A DNA stretch of 64,000 nucleotides from Giesbergeria anulus (GTDB lineage Bacteria; Pseudomonadota; Gammaproteobacteria; Burkholderiales; Burkholderiaceae_C): NCBI RefSeq assembly GCF_900111115.1, contig NZ_FOGD01000009.1, positions 54,572 through 118,571 of the forward strand. Direction: 5' to 3'. This document shows positions 19,542 through 28,720 of the stretch, one piece after another (positions within the stretch are counted from its first letter, which is position 1; the number at the start of each line of letters is the position of its first letter). The notes beneath the pieces were generated by a model. It saw nothing but the letters and a program-made list of their open reading frames with translations. It was not told the origin of the DNA and did no database searches. Position numbers and translations under genes: made by a program.

Positions 19542-21523
19542 AGGATGGTTTTTCTGGTTTTCCGGTCCAGCACGGGCAGGGTCGGAATGTCCCCCGCACT
19601 GAGGGTGGTGTTGGTACTGTCTGCGCCAGATGCTGCAGTAGGGGTTGGCAGCGGGTTATTCCGGGCGCGGTTTAATGCACTGGTTTCCTTACTGCGACGG
19701 GCAGTTTCCCGTGACTCTTCGACGGATTTCTTCGAGGGTTTGCTGGCTTTCGCGGATGTTTCGGTTGAGCGCAGGAAGAGGTCACGACGGAAGGCTGTGA
19801 CTTGCGCGATTTCCTCGGGTGTACGACCTGCGGCTTCTTGCACCATCTTCTTGGCTTGAGCAAACGAATAAGCGGGTGTCGTTTCATCTACATCGTGGTT
19901 GATGAGTTCCACCAGCTCCCCATCGGGGCCATCCTGTATGTAGATGCGACGGAAGTCTTCTGGGTCCACTAATATCTCGATGGATTCTTCCCCGTACTTC
20001 TTGAGGAGGTAGGGGATGGGTGGGCCCTGGAAGGAGTAGCCTTCGTAGGTAATGCCCGTCTTGCGCGATAGCCCCCTGACCGTGCGTTCGTAAAGGGTCA
20101 TCTGCCAATCGCGAATGCTCGGTGGCAATGGCAACGGAACTTCATGTTCCTGCGTGATGGTGCGCCAGCGCTGGGCTGGTGTGTTGCCTAAATGGGTGGT
20201 CTCCGTGAATATGGAGCGCACATGCCTTTTAAGTTCGGTGTTGGCCCATTCTTCGTAGTACCAACGCACAATCCAGTGCTCGAACTCCTCAAGGCTCATC
20301 GGTAAATCCTCAAGCTCTTCCGGTTTGCGCTGCCCATCTACCCCGTCAAAGCGAGTGCACCCAGGCAGGGTCTCCAGAGCCTCTTTCAAAGACCGATTCA
20401 GGCGCTCGATGTACGGCTTGCCTTGGGCGTGGCGGGCTTTGCAATGCTTAGGGTCAATGCCCAAATGGGTGAGCTTTTGCATACGCTCGCCTTTGGTTTC
20501 CGGGCCGTTATCGAATACCAAAAGAGAAGGCGTTCCATAACAATCCAACGCACAGTCCACCCCTAATGCAGCAAAGCGCTCCTTCTTTGAAAACAGGATG
20601 CTTTGCACGCACCTAAGGCTGTCGGAGACAGTCGGTGAGCCAACCACCAAATGCCAGCCCACGGGCATGCCGGTATAGCAGTCGATGGCATGCACCAAGT
20701 GAATGGATGTGGAATGACCATCCGGTGTTTGCAGCCTCCAGGGCAAGTGCAAGGCGTCTTGTTCGACGCGCATGAGCGGAGCCGATACGCGAATGGGATG
20801 TTTGGCAATCGATTTAGCCGCAGCCGCGGTTCTGGGGTCCATGCGTTCGAGTTGCGGGTCAGATGTCAGATTGCTCAAAATGCGGCGCACATATTTCTTA
20901 CTGACTTGTTCGTCAACAGGGATGAGTCGCTCGTCATGCAAGAGTTGGTTGGCCAGCTTCAGCACACCGGTCAGACTCCAGCGCGAGAGCGGTTGCAGTA
21001 AGTGGTGTTCAACCACCCGTGTCACCACTGATTCGACTTGCTCGGAGTGGCGTGGACTGCGATTGCCTTTGTTGCTGTTGCTAAAAAGAAGTGGCAAACC
21101 TTGTCGATGCCGGTTCAGATGGCGGTAGACCGTGGCCAGCGAGGGGAAAATATGGCCAATTTCCGGGTGCTTATCGTGTTCGGCTTTCAGGTCTGAATAG
21201 GCCTGCCGAAAGCTGGTGTGCTTGCTTCTTGCGTATTCTTGTAACCGCCTCGTGATGTCCAATGCGGCAGCGAGTTCGTCTTGCTGTCGCGGGTCAAGCC
21301 GGTAGTGGCTTGCTTTCTCTGGGGCACCCGTGCGCTGAACGGTGATGGTTCCAGCCGCGATATCCTGACGCAGCTGTTCGTACTCGACGTAAACATCCAT
21401 GTTCTGGCGCAGGTCAAGCAACTTGATGCGACCGGCAAGAGGCATCGGGTCAATCACAAGCTGGGTGACATCGCCGCTGCGTTTATCAAAGAGCTTGTCA
21501 CCCTTGAGCAAATGCTGTGTCAT
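19538..21523 (-). CDS. tnsB: TnsB/TniA-family DDE transposase
   Basis: DDE-type integrase/transposase of 661 residues, which performs strand transfer at the transposon ends. The catalytic triad is D256 (RVEQDALHLPW), D338 (LLVFDNGPETKG) and E373 (QGKPYIERLNRSLKE). Helix-turn-helix DNA-binding domains lie N-terminal to the core (ATVYRHLNRHRQG), and a Mu-type C-terminal beta-barrel follows. The final 60 residues are Ser/Thr-rich and probably disordered; in Tn7 the TnsB tail contacts TnsC. The start at 21523 forms an ATGA overlap with tnsA; a TTG five codons upstream is less likely. Confidence 0.94.
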   Translation of the reverse strand: MTQHLLKGDKLFDKRSGDVTQLVIDPMPLAGRIKLLDLRQNMDVYVEYEQLRQDIAAGTITVQRTGAPEKASHYRLDPRQQDELAAALDITRRLQEYARSKHTSFRQAYSDLKAEHDKHPEIGHIFPSLATVYRHLNRHRQGLPLLFSNSNKGNRSPRHSEQVESVVTRVVEHHLLQPLSRWSLTGVLKLANQLLHDERLIPVDEQVSKKYVRRILSNLTSDPQLERMDPRTAAAAKSIAKHPIRVSAPLMRVEQDALHLPWRLQTPDGHSTSIHLVHAIDCYTGMPVGWHLVVGSPTVSDSLRCVQSILFSKKERFAALGVDCALDCYGTPSLLVFDNGPETKGERMQKLTHLGIDPKHCKARHAQGKPYIERLNRSLKEALETLPGCTRFDGVDGQRKPEELEDLPMSLEEFEHWIVRWYYEEWANTELKRHVRSIFTETTHLGNTPAQRWRTITQEHEVPLPLPPSIRDWQMTLYERTVRGLSRKTGITYEGYSFQGPPIPYLLKKYGEESIEILVDPEDFRRIYIQDGPDGELVELINHDVDETTPAYSFAQAKKMVQEAAGRTPEEIAQVTAFRRDLFLRSTETSAKASKPSKKSVEESRETARRSKETSALNRARNNPLPTPTAASGADSTNTTLSAGDIPTLPVLDRKTRKTIL

Positions 21524-22284
21524 GTGCCTAGACCCCAAAGCAGCTGCAGGTGGTCTAAACTGCCGAATGCCGGCTCGGCAGGTGCATCTCCCCGAATCTG
21601 GTACGCGGTCAAATCCATGCTCAAAGTACCAAATGCCAGCAGCACGGGTGCCATGCGGGTGCTCACAGCCAGTCCTGTGCAGAACTCCGACATGGTGTGA
21701 GCCCCCTGCTGCGCTAGCTGTTCCACTTCACGGTAAACATCTGTTTGAGGCATGAGGTCTTTGCGCAGCGTGGCCTGGTGCAATAGCGGGACGTTCAGTC
21801 GCAGTGGATGTTTGGGTGATATCGGCACGACTACACGCATGAACTCATAGCCGTGGTCCCAGAGGATGGCTTGGGCCAGTTCGAGCTTTTGCTGGTAGGC
21901 GGCATCGCCGAGATAACCATCAAGCTTGACTTCCACCACACGTTGTCTGCCGCCGCTGAGTTGCACCAGAAAGTCCGGAGTGAAGAGCTTCGGGCCTGGC
22001 CTGTCTTTGTGCTTGGCTTTAGCTTGCTGGCGTTGCTCCCCAGTTCTCAAAATGGCGTGGTCTATCAAATCAACGACAAAAGGCTGCGATTGGTAGCCGA
22101 CTACGCTGGGGTCCATACCCAGCATGTGGGAAGTCAAGCGCTCGGCCTCTTGCTCGACCACCATCAGCCCTTGTGACTTCTGACCAAAGGTCAAAAAGGA
22201 CTCCTTCCCGTAGGAAGGTGCTACACGACGCGCCCCGGTATCGACCCTGGAAAGGCTAGGGCGCTTCCCATACTGTTGGTTCAT
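21520..22284 (-). CDS. tnsA: TnsA-family endonuclease
   Basis: Restriction-like endonuclease subunit that cuts the 5' ends of the transposon so that it moves by excision rather than by co-integration. The product is 254 residues from MNQQYGKRPS. The PD-(D/E)xK core is visible: an acidic helix (VVEQEAERL, E44/E46), D104 in FTPDFLVQL, and E118-x-K120 in RVVEVKLDGYL. ATG at 22284 has AAGGGG 6 bp upstream; a TTG at 22299 is the alternative. It is first in the tns operon and transcribed away from a palindromic operator-like site at 22399-22416. Confidence 0.9.
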   Translation of the reverse strand: MNQQYGKRPSLSRVDTGARRVAPSYGKESFLTFGQKSQGLMVVEQEAERLTSHMLGMDPSVVGYQSQPFVVDLIDHAILRTGEQRQQAKAKHKDRPGPKLFTPDFLVQLSGGRQRVVEVKLDGYLGDAAYQQKLELAQAILWDHGYEFMRVVVPISPKHPLRLNVPLLHQATLRKDLMPQTDVYREVEQLAQQGAHTMSEFCTGLAVSTRMAPVLLAFGTLSMDLTAYQIRGDAPAEPAFGSLDHLQLLWGLGT

Positions 22285-22398
22285 TGCTGACCCCTTCAAT
22301 CAAGCTCTGGTTTATGTTCTCGACCCCATGGGCTTGGTACCCACGGAAAACGCCTGCACTCAGGGCAGGCTCGGGGGTATAGGTAAGAGGTACGATAG

Positions 22399-22416
22399 GG
22401 TGTCAAAAATGACACC
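22399..22416. promoter_or_regulatory. Operator-like palindrome upstream of tnsA
   Basis: GGTGTCA-AAAA-TGACACC is a perfect 7-bp inverted repeat around four A residues, in the 224-bp divergent region between tnsA and the DUF6471 gene. It lies about 115 bp before the tnsA start. A dimeric regulator could control the transposition operon from here; the regulator is not identified. Confidence 0.5.
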
Positions 22417-22508
22417 TTCCAGGTTTTAGGGGCGAAATGCTGCTGCCCTGCTGTCGTAGGACGGACGCGCCACCATGGCGGACAATCAACTAAGAGAGGA
22501 AACGGGCG

Positions 22509-22823
22509 ATGACAACCACAGCCAAGTTGAAACAGACCTGGCAGGGGTATGCCCGAGGGTTGCTTCAAGACGCTCTGCTGGAGCGCAACATGACGTATCG
22601 GCAGCTGTCTGAGCTGCTGCAACAGACCTATGGGATGGCTATTGCCTGGAAGGTCTTGGGCCGCAAAATTGGCAGAGGAACCTTTGATGCTGGGTTCTTT
22701 TTTGCCGTGATGGCCGCACTGAAAGTCCACCGCATTGACATGGCCGGGGCCCCAAGCTGTGGGGGCACCTTGGATTTCGCACCGGGGCAAGACCGCAAGC
22801 AGCAGACTTGGATTGCGAATTGA
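22509..22823 (+). CDS. DUF6471 (XRE-like) protein
   Basis: Small protein of 104 residues. The core LKQTWQGYARGLLQDALLER, then MTYRQLSELL and AGFFFAVMAAL, matches the DUF6471 pattern, which resembles a helix-turn-helix fold of the XRE type. It is divergent from tnsA and may regulate the transposon genes, as divergent small DNA-binding proteins often do; this is inference from position. GAGAGGAAA just upstream is a strong ribosome-binding site for ATG at 22509. Confidence 0.75.
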   Translation: MTTTAKLKQTWQGYARGLLQDALLERNMTYRQLSELLQQTYGMAIAWKVLGRKIGRGTFDAGFFFAVMAALKVHRIDMAGAPSCGGTLDFAPGQDRKQQTWIAN

Positions 22824-23323
22824 CACCCGGCCAACCGGGCCAGGTTGGCGTTTGCTGCTGAGTCCAGATACTGCATCCATCGCTCACCCCTTTCATAAAA
22901 AGGGGCCACCCACCCAAGAAGAGCGTGATGAGACGAAATGTCAGTTCAAAACATCCGTAAGTCGGATGCGATGATTCTACTGACAGTAGCAAACCACCCA
23001 CAAGCCCTTAAGAAGGGCACCTGCCTTCTTTGCCCGTGGCATGAATCAGGACGACGGGAGCAAAACAAACACCGACTTGACAGCCTGCCAAGGCGGCATC
23101 AAGCAACCGCTCTCTCTCGGATGACATCCAGAACTTGAACAATCTGCGTCACTTTGGCGGGAGGAAAGATACCCAGGGGGCCTTGTGCACTGACTTTCAG
23201 GTGGGTTCCACATTGCCGGAGACATGCGCGACATACGGCATAGAAGCACGGTGGCATTCAGCTCTGCCTGAATACCGCAAGTAGACGACACAGGTCGGAC
23301 TCTGTGGTCTGCCTATCGGCAAC
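22824..23323. other. Gene-free spacer inside the transposon
   Basis: About 500 bp between the DUF6471 gene and the convergent GIY-YIG gene. No frame has both a start and a recognisable product. A weak stem (CCAACC / GGTTGG) follows the DUF6471 stop. A short coding-looking run (MNQDDGSKTNTDLTACQGG, from about 23040) ends after 25 codons and may be a remnant. Confidence 0.4.
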
Positions 23324-24253
23324 CTATGCTTTAGCCTTCACCTCACGAATGTAGTCACCTAGAGACTTGCCCTGACTACCTTTCCACCAATCCGCGTTAC
23401 TGATGGCTCCTCGCGCAACAGCAGCAGCTGCGGAGCCAGACGAAAAGAACTGGTCTTTTGTGAATATCCAACCTCCTGCTGTTTGTGCGATGACGTTTGA
23501 TTCACATAGCTGTCGACGAAGAGCTGCATAACTGGGGGCATCCAGCTCGAAGCGTTCTGCCACAGGGTCTGCCACACGGCTGCCCTTTTTGATGACGACA
23601 CCGCCTTCAACAACCTCGAGCGCGGCATCAGCATTGCGGGCTGTTAGCTTGAACTGCAAGCCTTTAGGGATGCTTGAATAGAGCGCCGCGCGCTTCCCGG
23701 TACTACCTACGCTGGCTTCATCCCCCTGTGCAGAGGCTTCAGCATCTTCCTGTGCCTCATCGGTGTCTTCGTCTTCAGAAAGCTGCCAGAAACCGAGCAA
23801 AGGAAGCATCAGGAGGATTTCATGGAGAAAGTTTTCAGTAAAGGCCGTGTCTTCTTCCGAAAGCGCTGGCACAGTTGGCTGATTGACATTGTCCAACGGT
23901 ACCCGGTTAGCGTACTTGGCCAACGAAATAAGACGGGACTCTAAGTGCTGGACATGGGCTTTGTTTAGACGCCCTCCCTCTGCCGTGAAGAAAACGCCTT
24001 TCCTCCAAAAATCTTTGTGCTTGACATGCGAGTCGATTCGGTCGCCGACAGGGTCACCCTCACCGATGTACATGCGCTTGCTGCCAACCAAGAGGTAGAC
24101 CCCTGGCTGCTGGTACTCCTTACGACCTTTGACCTCTCCGGCAAGCGAACGAGGAAAGATGACGGCTCGTCCTGGCCAGTCATCGCGGGATGCCACCAAG
24201 ATACCATCTGGTGCCCCGGAAGGTGAAAACAATCGAATCGAAAACGGCCTCAT
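23324..24253 (-). CDS. GIY-YIG nuclease-fold protein with C-terminal DUF4357
   Basis: Protein of 309 residues from MRPFSIRLFSPSG (ATG 24253; a start 8 codons earlier is possible). The N-terminal half carries a GIY-YIG-like core: PGVYLLVG, then MYIGEGDPVGDRIDSHVKHK, with a basic/aromatic follow-up DFWRKGVFF. An acidic linker (EDEDTDEAQEDAEA) precedes the C-terminal DUF4357 module (SAAAAVARGAISNADWW, then GKSLGDYI). Proteins of this architecture occur in accessory regions and are suspected of roles in defence or DNA processing, but function is unproven. It stands alone within the transposon. Confidence 0.8.
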   Translation of the reverse strand: MRPFSIRLFSPSGAPDGILVASRDDWPGRAVIFPRSLAGEVKGRKEYQQPGVYLLVGSKRMYIGEGDPVGDRIDSHVKHKDFWRKGVFFTAEGGRLNKAHVQHLESRLISLAKYANRVPLDNVNQPTVPALSEEDTAFTENFLHEILLMLPLLGFWQLSEDEDTDEAQEDAEASAQGDEASVGSTGKRAALYSSIPKGLQFKLTARNADAALEVVEGGVVIKKGSRVADPVAERFELDAPSYAALRRQLCESNVIAQTAGGWIFTKDQFFSSGSAAAAVARGAISNADWWKGSQGKSLGDYIREVKAKA

Positions 24254-24317
24254 CCTACACTCCACAGTCTTGTACAACGTTCACCGGAACGAGTGTAAGA
24301 GCTGTCTGGCCATGAAA

Positions 24318-24342
24318 GCATGAAGCATAAAAAGCTTCATGC
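24318..24342 (-). terminator. Hairpin downstream of the lipoprotein gene
   Basis: GCATGAAGC and GCTTCATGC form a perfect 9-bp stem around a 7-base A-rich loop, 95 bp beyond the lipoprotein stop codon. The U-tract on that strand is weak (TTTC), so it may be an inefficient terminator or simply an RNA-stabilising stem. Confidence 0.45.
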
Positions 24343-24437
24343 CAATCTCAGGGGAAATGGTGTTGGTGGCTCTAAGTTATGTTAGCCACTCTAAACAGCC
24401 TCTGTACGAGGGTGTTTTCATTTCTACCATCAATCCT

Positions 24438-25334
24438 TCAATTCGCCCGACTTGCCTTCAATGCCATATCTTCCTTGATAAGTTCTTTCATAGCGTCAAG
24501 AACTTCCCGGCCCATAGTTCCCGACAAATATTGAGGGCAATCGTAGGAGAGTCCTTTTCGAGTCATGCCCAAATAGACTTTGCATTTCTCAGAAAACGTT
24601 CCATTGTCATCAAAGTATCTATCCTCAATCTTGATGACGACAGAAGTGGAGCCATAACCCTCAATAATGAACATAGGAGATTTATCTGCTACCCAACTTG
24701 TTACGACAAATTGTCCACCTTCCCGAACTTCGGAGACACTTTCTTCCCAAACCCCAGTTTGTTTTGCCATACGATTTGATTGTTCTATTTTCCGTTGAGG
24801 ATTTCCCATTTGCATTCCACCGTCCCGAAGCTCTCGGAATAGAGCATGGTGGATTGAAATGGTGATTTCCTCAATAGCTCTTTTCACGAAGTAATAGTTT
24901 TCCGATTTGAGTTTTTTTAACTTCTCGCGGTCCATCAACATCCGTTGAGCGTTGACCATGTCGCCATCACCGTTGCCCGCAGGTGGGCCGCTCAGTGCAT
25001 TGATGACCACCATGGAATCTTCCATGGCCTTGGCCCGGTCGGCGTAGGCTTTTTTCCAGTGGGCCGTGTTCTTGTAGTCGCCCAGGAAGTTTTCGATGCA
25101 CCGCATCTGACCTTGAAGACCTTCCAAGGCTTCAATACTTGGAGGTTCGATGCTGATGGTGCGGGCCGTGCATCCGGCCAGCGTCTCTTTTTCCTTCTCT
25201 TCGGGGGAAGGCGTTGGAGGTGTCGGCGCAGCAGTTTTTTGGGCTACTGATGACGGTACATCTGTGTTTTTTTCACCGCAGGCAGTCAGCAGGGCCAGGG
25301 AGGCAACTGCGACGGACAAGACCCCAATCTTCAT
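24438..25334 (-). CDS. Hypothetical lipoprotein
   Basis: 298-residue protein with a lipoprotein signal: a short hydrophobic leader and lipobox LTAC with the Cys at residue 19. A Pro/Glu-rich linker follows (PTPPTPSPEEKEKE), then a helical domain. The C-terminal half (FVVTSWVADKSPMFII onwards to CKVYLGMTRKG) looks beta-rich. No family is recognised. Base composition changes inside the gene: the first 130 codons are GC-rich, whereas the DNA below about 24930 is clearly AT-richer, as if two sources had been joined. GGGAG precedes ATG at 25334 at good spacing. Confidence 0.7.
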   Translation of the reverse strand: MKIGVLSVAVASLALLTACGEKNTDVPSSVAQKTAAPTPPTPSPEEKEKETLAGCTARTISIEPPSIEALEGLQGQMRCIENFLGDYKNTAHWKKAYADRAKAMEDSMVVINALSGPPAGNGDGDMVNAQRMLMDREKLKKLKSENYYFVKRAIEEITISIHHALFRELRDGGMQMGNPQRKIEQSNRMAKQTGVWEESVSEVREGGQFVVTSWVADKSPMFIIEGYGSTSVVIKIEDRYFDDNGTFSEKCKVYLGMTRKGLSYDCPQYLSGTMGREVLDAMKELIKEDMALKASRAN

Positions 25335-26529
25335 GTAAAGCTCCCAGTTAGTAGGGTTATCTTAGCCGATGCTTCACAAAGAGAAACACCCTCCGATGAG
25401 GGTGTTCACTGGGGCCTATCCTGAGCTAAGACCTAACGGCTATCCGGAATAAGTGGTTGAAACAGTAGAACTTTCATACACTCGAAAACCGGAATAAACG
25501 GTTTAAATGATAGGGCACGAGAGTACTGGAGCCAATCTCTGGTGGGAAAAACAGCGAGTTTTATTTACAGCTTGCCATTGAGCATTTTGGGTACCAGCAC
25601 GTTCTTGGGTTGTGCTGTGTCATGGTCTATCCCGCCCACGGAATATGGCTATCAAGGAAAAGCGGCTGGCACCTGTTAGAGAGAATACACAGACATTCCC
25701 CTCAGCAATCGATAGCGCTGTCCTGATATGCATCGAGTGCGAGGAGCGTTTCCACCAGCACGGCAGAGGCTGCTACAACCACATTCCAACCGAATAATCC
25801 GAATAGCCCTTCAGAACCTGGGTAAACTGAGACCCCTCAGCCTCTACCAAATATCCCGCATCGGATACTATGCCAGATGGGGCTTCGCCCCCTCACTTCG
25901 TGAGCCTCCCCCTTGACCTCAGCTGCTTAAAGCCTCAATCAAGTACTTTCCTACAATATGCATTGCATTTAATCTGAATACCTAGTAGCACACCTTTGGT
26001 GCTTCTTGCCTCTTGCAGCCCTTAGGCTCATCCATTCTTTTACACTTAGTAGCATATTGATGGCATTGTGGTGAGGATGAGCCCAGCCATCCTGCAGTCA
26101 ATAATCTGCAAGAAGCCTTCAGACCCATCCCCGCTTTTTCAACTGGCACTGCGGAGCCGGCATCGCCCGCCAGCCTTTTCGTCTTCGGAGTGCTAGCTTC
26201 GCCGCTCCGCCCTGATTCTCAAGACTATCCCACAGTCCAGGGTTATCCCTTGGCCGCTGTCGTTATCAAACCCGACCAGCCAAGCGGCAACCTTCATTTC
26301 TGAAGTTTGCCCTATGTATAGCCAAGTTTCTCTCCCATAACTGCCCTTGAACAGCAAAATTCATACGCATAACCAATAAAAGTAGCTTTCTGCCAAAAAT
26401 AAGGAACTGGATAGAGCCAAAAACCCAAAGTTTGAAGCTATACGCTGAACGCCTCCTACTACATTGAAACCAGCTGGGTTGATGGTGGGCGGTGGTCATA
26501 AACCGTAGCTCAACTATTTTGATAGCTCT
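25335..26529. other. 1.2-kb gene-poor stretch in the transposon
   Basis: No intact gene is visible. A hairpin, AACACCCTC-CGAT-GAGGGTGTT (25385-25406), lies just upstream of the lipoprotein gene. On the minus strand near 25570-25650 a short run reads DTAQPKNVLVPKMLNGKL followed by a stop, which looks like the C-terminus of a lost protein. The region 26140-26240 is GC-richer than its surroundings. The rest is AT-richer non-coding DNA, consistent with a junction between cargo modules. Confidence 0.4.
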
Positions 26530-28524
26530 ATGTTCTCATTAATTTTCGCCATCATCTCGATAGGCTTGGTGGTGGCCCTTGCGGCCGGCACCATGTACTA
26601 CCTCTCCGTTTCCTCCGACAAGCACGCCAAAGAAGCCGCAGCCGCCGGCCTGCTGACCCAAGGCGAGCAAATTGTCGCGGCTATCGACATGCGGTCGGTC
26701 ACGGTCGAAGGGGATTTGACCAATCTCCAGCAGTTGGTGGCGCGCAACTACCTCAGCTCCATGCCCACTCCGGCCACTGGCACCTATGCCGAGGGGCTGG
26801 TGGCCAAAGACAGCGACTGGTGGCTGCTAGCCCCGGGGATGTTGCCCGCCGTGATGCTGCAAAACAAGCTCGATGCCGAAACCTGCTTGGCTGTCAATCG
26901 CAAGCTGGGACTCGAAGGCGTCAAGTCCAAGCCCGATGCCGGGAGGCGTATTCAATGCTTTGGCGATGCTGCACCCTACACCCTTTTGCTCAATCCCAGC
27001 GCCAAGCCCGATGTGTTAGAGCCGGCGATTGAGTCGTGGAACCGGTGTGTTGCCGACCCTACCAGTCCTGGCTGCACGCCCACCACCACGCCAGAGCCCT
27101 TCTGCGTAGCCAACCCGACCGATGCCGCCTGTACGACTAGCACGTCGACTCCGGTGTGCGTTGCAGACCCTACCAATGCCCTGTGCGTCACGCCCACCGA
27201 CCCGAGTAAATCGTTCTGTGAGCTCCATCCTGCAGATGCTGTGTGCAAAACCACAGGGGGTGGTGACCAGCAGCCCCTGTGCGTTGTCGAGCCCACTAAT
27301 GCGCTGTGCCTCGTGCCCCCTGACACTACGCCCTTCTGCGTAGCGAACCCGACCAATGCGGCCTGTACGATAAGCACGTCGACTCCGGTGTGCGTTGCTG
27401 ACCCTGCCAATGCCCTGTGCGTCACGCCCACCGACCCGAGTAAATCGTTCTGTGAGCTCCATCCTGCAGATGCTGTGTGCAAAACCACAGGGGGTGGTGA
27501 CACGCAGCCCCTGTGTGTTGTCGAGCCCACTAATGCGCTGTGCCTCGTGCCCCCAAACGCTACGCCCTTCTGTGAGCTAAATCCTGTGCATACCGCCTGC
27601 ACTACCCAGACCACAACGCCCCTGTGCGTTGCCGAGCCCAGCAACCCGTACTGTACCAACCCGGCTGTTACGCCATCAGGTGCCGAGCCAGCCCTGCCAT
27701 TCTTCTTGCCGACCGGAGCCAAAATGCTACCCGCTCCAGCGCTCAGCGGTGGGCCAGACTCCTGCGTCCCCGTGGTGAAAGACGCCAATGGGGGCTACGT
27801 TATCAAATCCAGCTGCAACGCCAGCTGGTGCCAGAACGCCGTAGATGGCGGGTCTTGGAAAATTATCGGCACCGAAGCCTCCGGCCTGTACGGGTGCAAT
27901 CCTGCGGGAGTTATCGTCCCCGACGAAAGCGGCTTATGCACGCCAAAAGATGCGCTAGACCTACTTTACGCAAACCCCGAGCTTAGATTCCAACCTGAAA
28001 TGCGGGATTGGCTCTATTCTTCGAGAATATACTGGCTTCAAGATGCGGGAGTGTGGATTTATACTGATGGCTTGTCGGTGGAAGTAATTACGGTAGACGG
28101 GAGTTATTTAACTCAGAGAACTGAAATTACCGTCAATGCAAGCGAACTGTTTAATTTTTACGGCTATCCGGTTACATACGAACCCCTAACCAACTTAAAC
28201 AGTTTTAGCTATTACCTCCTTAAAGGAGAGCAGCCTGCAAAGTTACTAAACACCCTTCCGCCGGCTACCTGCAAACCTAGGCCAATTCAAACAAAAAACT
28301 TCTGTTCGCCAGCTATGGTTGCCGGTATCGTTTGGTATTCGCAGACATTCGACAGCTACGCCAATCTACAAGCCTCTCCTGGTATTATTAGATTACTTCA
28401 AGATTCTGGAATTCCGCTAGGAGACGACCCAGACACTTTCGTAAGTCAGGTATTAGCCAGCGGAGCGCTAGCGTATCTGATACTCGATAACCTACCCGAT
28501 AATTCTTGCATACCAAATTGGTAG
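26530..28524 (+). CDS. Membrane-anchored Cys-rich repeat protein (pilin-like N-terminus)
   Basis: 664-residue protein that I cannot assign. An N-terminal hydrophobic helix (FAIISIGLVVALAAGTMYYL) and the following helix resemble type IVb pilin-like proteins, but no prepilin leader precedes it: an in-frame TAG lies 24 bp upstream of the ATG. Residues about 171-376 contain eleven copies of C-x3-P-x4-C (for example CVADPTNALC, CELHPADAVC, CVVEPTNALC), including an exact two-fold 78-residue repeat. The C-terminal part, from about 27930, is markedly AT-richer and uses different codons, as if exchanged. The many paired Cys suggest disulfide-linked stalk modules outside the membrane. Role unknown; adhesion or phage/partner recognition is possible. 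Confidence 0.65.
   Translation: MFSLIFAIISIGLVVALAAGTMYYLSVSSDKHAKEAAAAGLLTQGEQIVAAIDMRSVTVEGDLTNLQQLVARNYLSSMPTPATGTYAEGLVAKDSDWWLLAPGMLPAVMLQNKLDAETCLAVNRKLGLEGVKSKPDAGRRIQCFGDAAPYTLLLNPSAKPDVLEPAIESWNRCVADPTSPGCTPTTTPEPFCVANPTDAACTTSTSTPVCVADPTNALCVTPTDPSKSFCELHPADAVCKTTGGGDQQPLCVVEPTNALCLVPPDTTPFCVANPTNAACTISTSTPVCVADPANALCVTPTDPSKSFCELHPADAVCKTTGGGDTQPLCVVEPTNALCLVPPNATPFCELNPVHTACTTQTTTPLCVAEPSNPYCTNPAVTPSGAEPALPFFLPTGAKMLPAPALSGGPDSCVPVVKDANGGYVIKSSCNASWCQNAVDGGSWKIIGTEASGLYGCNPAGVIVPDESGLCTPKDALDLLYANPELRFQPEMRDWLYSSRIYWLQDAGVWIYTDGLSVEVITVDGSYLTQRTEITVNASELFNFYGYPVTYEPLTNLNSFSYYLLKGEQPAKLLNTLPPATCKPRPIQTKNFCSPAMVAGIVWYSQTFDSYANLQASPGIIRLLQDSGIPLGDDPDTFVSQVLASGALAYLILDNLPDNSCIPNW
27097..27564 (+). 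repeat. Two tandem 234-bp in-frame repeats
   Basis: Copies at 27097-27330 and 27331-27564 differ at only a few bases, and a diverged third partial copy starts at 27565. Each encodes 78 residues with four C-x3-P-x4-C modules. The near identity implies a recent duplication, and the length is a multiple of three, so repeat number can change without a frameshift. Confidence 0.9.
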
Positions 28525-28534
28525 TTCGAAATAT

Positions 28535-28563
28535 ACCTGTCACCTTTATTTTAGGTGACAGGT
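28535..28563. terminator. Strong stem after the Cys-repeat gene
   Basis: ACCTGTCACCT and AGGTGACAGGT form a perfect 11-bp stem around a 7-base T-rich loop, 10 bp after the stop codon. There is no T-tract beyond the stem, so termination efficiency is uncertain. Confidence 0.55.
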
Positions 28564-28695
28564 ACCCTAGGGATTATTCCAAAGATTTGGCAGTTTTGCA
28601 TGCAACCTAAAAATCAATTAGCGGACGACGTAAACCGTCAGGACTTGAGCCGTCGGTCGAGCTCGGACTGCGCGAATTCGGATTGATAGTAAGGC

Positions 28696-28720
28696 GGTAG
28701 GTGCCCCCTAAACTGAGAAA
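28696..28720 (+). repeat. Internal copy resembling the transposon left end
   Basis: CCCCTAAACTGAGAAA (28705-28720) matches the left-end site CCCATAAGCTGAGAAA at 14 of 16 positions. It is preceded by GGTAGGTGC, similar to the terminal TGTAGAGGT with one base offset, and followed by AAGCTCC where the left end has GCGCTCC. Orientation is the same as the left end. It is probably a decayed end of a related element, located just before the metal-resistance module. Confidence 0.5.

Noticed and set aside
26140..26240. GC-rich patch as a tRNA or integration site
   Set aside because: No cloverleaf could be folded by eye and no repeat of it occurs at another boundary.
27097..27564. Tandem 234-bp repeats considered as a CRISPR array or shufflon
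   Set aside because: The repeats are long, contiguous and in frame, with no spacers, no inverted recombination sites and no invertase gene.
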